Below are positions 17,001-20,844 of a stretch of 20,844 bases of DNA, piece by piece (positions within the stretch are counted from its first letter, which is position 1; the number at the start of each line of letters is the position of its first letter). The stretch comes from Coptodactyla brooksi (lineage: Eukaryota; Arthropoda; Insecta; Coleoptera; Scarabaeidae): NCBI GenBank assembly GCA_033557675.1, contig JAWQRM010000634.1, positions 1 to 20,844 on the forward strand. The letters run 5' to 3'. The position numbers and the translations under genes were made by a program. The notes beneath the pieces are model-generated. The model searched no databases. It saw only the letters and a program-made list of their open reading frames with translations, and had not been told where the DNA came from.

Positions 17001-19914
17001 TTTAAAATACTAATCCAGAGGATAATTCCGATATGGACTAATCGAAATTTAAAATTTCTAAAGCTTTATAAATTTCGTGATCATTTGAATCGCTACGAAT
17101 TTTATATTATCAATTTTAGTTGCCATTTCAATAGCAAAATTCGGATTTAAAGTAAAAATTTAAAATTGGTGGTTACGCTGGTGTATATTCTTTGTATTTT
17201 GCGTTTATCTGCAGTTTAGAATCAAGTTTTGTTTCGTTAATAGGGTGTATTGCAAATACCTTATACATCTTCAAACTTTAACTATTCATAAATCTATATT
17301 TATTTTTTTCTTTTTTATTTAATTACGTAAACTTCTAAACTGTCTAAATTTCTTTCAATATTCAAATAAATCTTCTAATACTAAAAAAAATAACTTATTT
17401 AAATGTGAAAATGATTTTAAAATTTGCTTTCCATAGCCAAAGAATTTTAGATTATCAATTTAAAATACTAATCCAGAGGGATAATTCCGATATGGACTAA
17501 TCGAAATTTAAAAGGAAAGTTTTTAGGAAAATTCGGATTTAAAGTGAAAATTTTATTCACTTCGTATGTGTAACAGCAATAAATAAATATCAGTTTTAAA
17601 TTATTTCTAAAGATTTCTAAATCTTATCCTTACTTCACGCGCTATAAGTGTTATGTTATCAATTTTAAATATTAAGCCAGCAGGAAAATTCCGAATTAAA
17701 ATCGAAATTTACAATTCGTGGCTGCGTTGGTATATACTCTTCGTACTTATATAAAAGTAATAAACAAGTATGCATTTTATGTTATTAATTGTAATAGCTA
17801 GTGAAGCAGCAAAATTTCGATTTAAAAGTCAGAATTAAAACTCGGTGGCTGCGTCGGTATATATTTTCCGTTCGCAAAAAAGAAATAAATACATATCAGC
17901 CTTCAATTAATCCTAAAACGGTCTAAATATTGCTGTAATATTGCAATCGTCATTTGTTTTATGTTATCAATTTTAATTAATATTCCGAGAAGAAAAGTCA
18001 ACATTTTAAATTGATGACTGCGCCGGTATATATTTTCTGTACGTAAAAAATAAAGAAATATTAGTCCTAAATGATTCTCTGAAAATGAACAAACATTAGT
18101 TCTCGCTATTGATGATGAAAATTGGTAGCTGGAAAATTACGATTTGAAATTAAAAATTGGTAGCTGTGTTGGTACATATTTTTTGTTTAAATAGATATTA
18201 GTCTTAAATGAAATCCAAAACTTACTGAACCTCATCTTCGCATTTTAATAATTAATAATTTTTTATTGTCAAGTTTAATTAATGTTCCGATGAGAAAATT
18301 CCAATTTCCAATCGGAATTGAGAATCGTTGGCTGTTCCGGTATATATTTTTTGTTCGTAAAATAGAAATAATCTGAAAAACTTAGCAAACCTTATTCTTT
18401 TATTTGAATCATTAATAATAATTTATTATCGTCAATTTTAATCAATATTTCAGCGAGAAAATTCCAATTTGAAATCGAAATTAAAAGTCGGTGGCTGTAC
18501 TGGTATATATTTTTTGTTCGTAATACGCAAATAAACAGATATTACCCTTAAATTAACTCCGAGACTTACTAAACCTTATAGTCTCGTTTGAATAAATAAT
18601 AATAATAATTTTCTGTTGTCAATTTTATTTACTATTCCAACAGGAAAATTACGATTTGAAATTAAAAATTGGTAGCTGTGCTGGTACATATTTTTTGTTT
18701 GTTATACAGAAATAAACAGATATTAGTCTTGGATGAAATCCAAAACTTACTAAACCTTATCTTCTCATTTTAATAATTAATACTTTTCCAAATTCTTGGA
18801 AAATGACTGATTTCCAATCGAAATTAAGAATCGTTGGCTGTTCCGGTATATATTTTTTGTTCGTAAAATAGAAATAAACTAAACCTTACTCTTTTATTTG
18901 AAAATAAACGAATATTAAAGAGAATGCTTTTCATTGAAACTTTGAAATTGAACCAGACGTTCTAATTGTCACAGTTGAGGGAAATTTTCGATTTGAAACT
19001 TTCGAAGTGAAAGTCTAAAAGTGGTGGAGGCGCCGGCGTGGCCGCGAGATGAATTTGGCGTTTTTCTCTTGAACCGAATGGAATAAAAGCGGAATCGTCT
19101 CGTTTCAGGCTGGCCCGCTCCGTGGTTATCAATCTGGCGTGCATCGCGGGCGTTAAACACTGCACAGAGACGGCTTCGCGACTATTCGTCGAGCTGTTGG
19201 ATGGGAAGATGCCCGAAATTTCGGCGGACTTGCGCGCGTTCGTTTACATCCACGGTAAGAAATCTCCAGGGGGGATTCCCGGTTAGTTAGCTTCACGAAA
19301 TGGTGCCGCAGGTATGAAGTACAGTCCGGAGGACTATTGGAGGCCACTCTTCGACAGGTTCACCGCCGAAACTGACGCAGGAGAAGTGAGGAGGCTCCTG
19401 CGCGGCTTGGCGAACGTCAGGGACACGATTTACCTGATCAAGCTGATCGAAATGGCCAAAACGGACAGGTACATCAGGAGCCAGGATTACGTGTACTGCC
19501 TTTCGTATATAGCAGAGAATCCCATAGGAATGCCCATCGTCTGGGACTACGTTAGGTAGTAAAATTAATTATAAATTAATCGATTCATTTCGGCTTATTT
19601 TTGCAGAGAAAACTGGTTGAAATTGGTGGATAGGTTCACGCTGAGCACCAAACTTCTGCCGAAGCTGCTCCAGGCCATTACGAAGTCGTTCTCCACGCAA
19701 ACGAAGCTCGAAGAAGTGAGAGCTTTCTTCCGACCCTGAGCTTAACCTATAACCGCTTTCCTTTCAGTTGATACACTTCTTTGAAAAATACCCGGACGCC
19801 GGGACTGGCGAGCCGTCGAGGCATTTGGTACTGGAAAGGGTGAAGAACAACATTAAATGGGCGACGAAACACAAGGGGTTTATAGAGACTTGGATCGCGA
19901 ACGAAACCTTTTAA
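8086..19914 (+). CDS. M1 family zinc aminopeptidase, gene B (complete, 966 aa)
   Basis: Probable type II membrane ectopeptidase removing N-terminal residues from peptides. Exons: 8086-8750, 12223-12367, 12425-12854, 12910-13010, 15354-15781, 15941-16026, 16084-16403, 16450-16529, 19109-19254, 19312-19555, 19607-19715, 19768-19914 (2901 nt). The ATG has A at -3 and an in-frame TAA at 8068. A ~25-residue hydrophobic segment (about residues 25-50) after basic residues is a signal anchor. Sequons lie at N66, N84, N131, N151, N189 and N203. Domain start: YRLPEDVKPTHYDI (102-115). Then FPCFDEP (238-244), GAMEH (367-371), zinc ligands H403, H407 and E426 (HEFVH-X18-E), and catalytic Y490. The helical C-terminal domain has no GPI tail. 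Unusual: K228 replaces the usual Gln in 'STQFEP', and GAMEN has Asn to His. Length is normal for the family. Paralog of gene A, roughly 60% identical by eye around the active site. Confidence 0.93.
8976..9037. repeat. Perfect 28-bp hairpin with 6-nt loop
   Basis: The left arm 8976-9003 (starting CAAGATTATATTGAGCC) is the exact reverse complement of 9010-9037, around the loop ATTTAC. No mismatch is seen over 28 pairs. In a decaying intron, such perfection implies recent formation or constraint. Transcribed with gene B, it would form a very stable stem. Confidence 0.9.
9220..11760 (+). repeat. Tandem array of ~180-bp units (intron 1 of gene B)
   Basis: About 13 units share the order GGAAAATTCCGATTTGAAGT, then AAATTGGTGGCTG-CCGG, TATATATTTTTGTACGTAAA, GAAATAAACAGATATTAGTC, CTCATTTGAAT and TTGTCAATTTTAATTACTAT. 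Conserved blocks occur near 9268, 9780, 9965, 10180, 10310, 10480, 10655, 10830, 11010, 11195, 11365, 11550 and 11730. From about 10800 the units alternate between an A type (GGTGGTTGTCCCGG) and a B type (CGGTGGCTGTTCTGG), forming ~360-bp dimers. Confidence 0.85.
10699..10745. repeat. 16-bp near-perfect hairpin inside the array
   Basis: GATTGTCGCAAAATTT at 10699-10714 pairs with 10730-10745 with one mismatch. It interrupts one degenerate repeat unit and is not found in the neighbouring units. Confidence 0.65.
12910..13010 (+). other. Gene B exon 4, carrying the third zinc ligand
   Basis: This short exon completes the split Val codon and encodes TMEWWNDLWLSEGF. Glu426 in SEGF is the third zinc ligand. 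It is the counterpart of gene A exon 1780-1877 and is one codon longer. The acidic residue that follows YI in gene A (YIEYKG) is Phe here (YIFFKG). Confidence 0.85.
13078..13268. mobile_element. ~190-bp foldback (MITE-like) element, copy 1
   Basis: The terminal inverted repeats are ~40 bp. The left end is ACAAAAATATATACCGTTGC then ATCCACCAATT; the right end is AATTGGTGGCCGCGC then TGGTATATATTCTTTGT. They match in reverse complement at roughly 32 of 41 places. The right end carries the same GGTGG...GGTATATATT block as every tandem unit. A closely similar copy lies at 16593-16781. No coding capacity; no clear target duplication seen. Confidence 0.65.
13230..15320 (+). repeat. Tandem array of the same family (intron 4 of gene B)
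   Basis: Conserved blocks occur near 13253, 13489, 13670, 13960, 14190, 14242, 14367, 14537, 14597, 14770, 14964, 15146 and 15294, all in + orientation. Spacing is less regular than in intron 1. Two stretches around 14354-14470 and 14586-14702 are almost identical (both GTGGCTGTCACGGTATATAT) at a 232-base offset, which indicates a recent local duplication. Confidence 0.8.
15782..15940 (+). other. Gene B intron 5, GC-rich and strongly structured
   Basis: This 159-nt GT-AG intron is G/C-rich in its first 120 nt, unlike every other intron here. A stem of about 17 bp (15 matched) pairs GTTCGGCTCCGCCCCAC at 15798-15814 with 15828-15844. A second potential fold pairs GGCCCA near 15849 with TGGGCC near 15889. 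Gene A has a 1490-nt AT-rich intron at this position and phase. Confidence 0.8.
16027..16083 (+). other. Gene B intron 6, frame-preserving 57-nt intron without stop codons
   Basis: Donor GTATTG at 16027 and acceptor TTTTTTTGCAG ending 16083. Removal gives HDDHE-I-EIAKPVNSKW, which aligns with gene A FHEEEEVRVPRPATARW without any gap, so splicing is the normal state. The intron is a multiple of three and open, so retention would insert 19 residues (GTATTG... to GCAG) into the protein. Gene A has no intron here. Confidence 0.75.
16404..16449 (+). other. Gene B intron 7, 46 nt
   Basis: Donor GTAAGT at 16404, and acceptor CTCGAAG ending 16449 rather than the nearby TTTAAG at 16460, which would break the frame. 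The join gives DEFN-KYLRHLIQPAYDFY, the same length as gene A between the SE and PSYDYY landmarks. Gene A has no intron here. Confidence 0.7.
16567..16623. repeat. Palindrome formed by two opposed ends of the repeat family
   Basis: AAAATTGGTGGAGGCGCCGGT at 16567-16587 is reverse-complementary to 16603-16623 at 19 of 21 places, with a 15-base spacer. It is the GGTGG...CCGGT core of the family facing its own inverted copy. Confidence 0.8.
16593..16781. mobile_element. ~190-bp foldback (MITE-like) element, copy 2
   Basis: Closely similar to 13078-13268, including the interior (CATCATTTAATTA, TTCATCAAAC, CATTCAAATACGAAAAATTC). The inverted ends are ATATATACCGGTGCATCCACC and GGTGGTCGCGCCGGTATATAT. 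Both copies sit shortly after a 5' splice site of gene B (67 and 63 nt). Confidence 0.65.
16969..17058 (+). repeat. ~88-bp direct repeat, copy 1
   Basis: TTTTAGATTACCAATTTAAA, then ACTAATCCAGAGGATAATTC and CGATATGGACTAATCGAAAT recur nearly unchanged at 17428-17513, about 457 bases downstream. Confidence 0.7.
17428..17513 (+). repeat. ~88-bp direct repeat, copy 2
   Basis: This is the second copy of 16969-17058. It differs by a few substitutions and a one-base insertion (CCAGAGGGATAATTC). Confidence 0.7.
17680..18870 (+). repeat. Tandem array of the same family (intron 8 of gene B)
   Basis: Conserved blocks occur near 17733, 17853, 18023, 18168, 18338, 18500, 18680 and 18843, with a lone more diverged unit at 17183. 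Units read GGAAAATTCCGATTT, then GTGGCTG--CCGGTATATATTT and GAAATAAACAGATATTA. The stretch 18486-18690 is nearly the same as 20641-20844 beyond the end of gene B. Confidence 0.8.
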
Positions 19915-19969
19915 TTATGTGACTTGTAAAGAGAACCACCGTAGAGTATATTAAGATTGTCGAAAAAGA

Positions 19970-19975
19970 AATAAA
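19970..19975 (+). terminator. Polyadenylation signal of gene B
   Basis: AATAAA starts 56 bases after the TAA stop at 19912-19914 and is followed by a T/G-rich stretch (TCGTTTTGTAG). Confidence 0.7.
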
Positions 19976-20014
19976 ATCGGATGCTTTACGTCGTTTTGTA
20001 GTATTTGCATAAAA

Positions 20015-20195
20015 ATCCTTCCGTTCCGGAAGAATTTTTTTTTGCCCGACGAACGAGAAACCCGCGCGCATGAACGCAGCGAACTGCGGATCAATATTCG
20101 TCCTACGTAGCCCTCCGCCAGATGGCCCCGACAGAAGAACGTGTTCCTCTGTTATCGGGGTTATAAAAAAGCCCCGCAACCCCACCCTGCGACCG
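20015..20195 (+). promoter_or_regulatory. Probable promoter of the third gene
   Basis: TATAAAA lies at 20162-20168 within a GC-rich surround, which places a start site at roughly 20190-20200. About 135 bases upstream, GTTCCGGAAG at 20023-20032 contains the palindrome TTCCGGAA. It fits two heat-shock-element pentamers (nTTCn nGAAn) plus a weak third, and also an ETS-type site. The window's base composition shifts here away from the A/T-rich repeats. Function is inferred from position only. Confidence 0.4.
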
Positions 20196-20481
20196 AAAAG
20201 TCCGAAAACCGTCGCGAATTTCGACCACTATACGCCGCGTCGTGTAACGCTAACATTTTCGGGATAAAGTTCGGTACAAAAGTGCAAGGTGTACGCAGAT
20301 CCGACGAAACCTTTGCTATCAAAGCCGACAAAATCGATATGCTAAACTATTCCGCGTTCGTTTGTTGATAATCCAATGATTTGAATCGTATACTGTGCTT
20401 TGAGGACCAAAAAAAACTATCACGTTGTCGTAATTTCTGCTGCAAGGATGTTTGTGCATATAGACTGTGGATAAAGAAAAG
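20195..20481 (+). other. Predicted 5' UTR exon of the third gene
   Basis: It is bounded by the inferred start site and by a good donor, AAAAG-GTAATA, at 20481/20482. The intron 20482-20537 (56 nt, acceptor TTTCTTCACAG) has the same size as the short introns of the two aminopeptidase genes. The exact 5' end cannot be read from the sequence. Confidence 0.4.
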
Positions 20482-20543
20482 GTAATATAGAAAGATTACG
20501 TTACAAAATGTCTCATTTTTCATTACTTTCTTCACAGGTTAAT

Positions 20544-20577
20544 ATGACGGACAATTTTAAAGGGCCAGTAGCTATCG
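20544..20577 (+). CDS. First coding exon of an unidentified gene (partial)
   Basis: The exon 20538-20577 follows a clear acceptor (TTTCTTCACAG). Its ATG at 20544 opens 11 codons reading MTDNFKGPVAI plus the first base of the next codon, before a strong donor, GTGAGT, at 20578. The rest lies beyond the window. A GPVAIG-type ending would be compatible with the start of the ATPase domain of cytosolic Hsp70 proteins (AIGIDLGTTYS), and the TATA box and TTCCGGAA element upstream would suit that. Eleven residues are far too few to decide. I treat the product as unknown. Confidence 0.4.
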
Positions 20578-20844
20578 GTGAGTAAAACTAAGCCTTTAGT
20601 TTATCGTATGTTAGGCTTTAATTAAAGCTTTCTCGGAATTAAAAATAGTTGGCTGTTCCGGTATATATTTTTTGTTCGTAATACGCAAATAAACAGATAT
20701 TACCCATAAATTAACTCCGAGACTTACTAAACCTTATAGTCTCATTTGAATAACTAATAATAATAATTTTCTATCGTCAATTTTAATTACTATTCCAACA
20801 GGAAAACTACGATTTGAAATTAAAAATTGGTAGCTGTGCTGGTA
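20578..20844 (+). repeat. Intron start of the third gene with repeat-family units
   Basis: After about 60 nt the sequence becomes one full and one partial unit of the gene B intron family (blocks near 20658 and 20841), in the same + orientation. It is nearly identical to 18486-18690, including the distinctive TTCGTAATACGCAAATAAAC. The array runs off the end of the window. Confidence 0.75.

Larger units (their letters stand above)
16530..19108 (+). other. Gene B intron 8, repeat-filled
   Basis: This 2579-nt intron lies between HLDR and LARSVVINLAC, the same position and phase as the gene A intron at 4330-5783. It holds a head-to-head palindrome (16567-16623), a foldback element (16593-16781), a pair of ~88-bp direct repeats (16969-17058 and 17428-17513), and a tandem array from about 17680 to 18870. 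I see no gene. Confidence 0.75.

Overview
The window is from an AT-rich eukaryotic nuclear genome, most likely an insect; a beetle is possible but not proven. Evidence: coding exons are clearly richer in G+C than the introns, many introns are only 46-62 nt with GT-AG ends, AATAAA signals follow the stops, and the proteins belong to the type II membrane M1 metallopeptidases typical of arthropods. Decayed retroelements and tandem repeats fill the long introns.

The core is a head-to-tail pair of paralogous M1 (gluzincin) aminopeptidase genes on the + strand. Gene A (1232-6611) is seen from its third homologous exon to its stop: nine exons, 697 codons plus stop. Its N-terminal ~270 residues are not in the window. 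Gene B (8086-19914) is complete: twelve exons, 966 aa, with a type II signal anchor, an N-terminal beta domain, GAMEH (variant GAMEN), HEXXH-X18-E zinc site, catalytic Tyr and a helical C-terminal domain. I derived the exon joins by hand from splice sites and reading phase; both open frames close exactly, and paralogous exons match in phase and nearly in length. Gene A has one intron that B lacks, and B has two that A lacks. B also has Lys in place of the usual S1-pocket Gln.

Layout: 1-1231, intron of gene A with non-LTR reverse transcriptase fragments and foldbacks; 1232-6611, gene A, with two long repeat-filled introns; 6612-8085, intergenic, with a second copy of a ~0.85 kb Penelope-like fragment and then the gene B promoter; 8086-19914, gene B, with three introns of 2.3-3.5 kb packed with ~175-235 bp units of one repeat family; 19976-20577, promoter, 5' UTR exon, a 56-nt intron and the first coding exon of a third gene whose product cannot be settled; 20578-20844, that gene's next intron, already invaded by the same family.

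The aminopeptidases are probably membrane-bound ectoenzymes that trim N-terminal residues from peptides; expression site and substrate are not shown by the sequence. The most unusual signal is the repeat family. Its units carry a conserved GGTGGCTG-CCGGTATATATTTTTGTACG block, occur as tandem monomers, as alternating A/B dimers, and as ~190-bp foldback elements with ~40-bp terminal inverted repeats. The family appears in three introns of gene B and an intron of the next gene.
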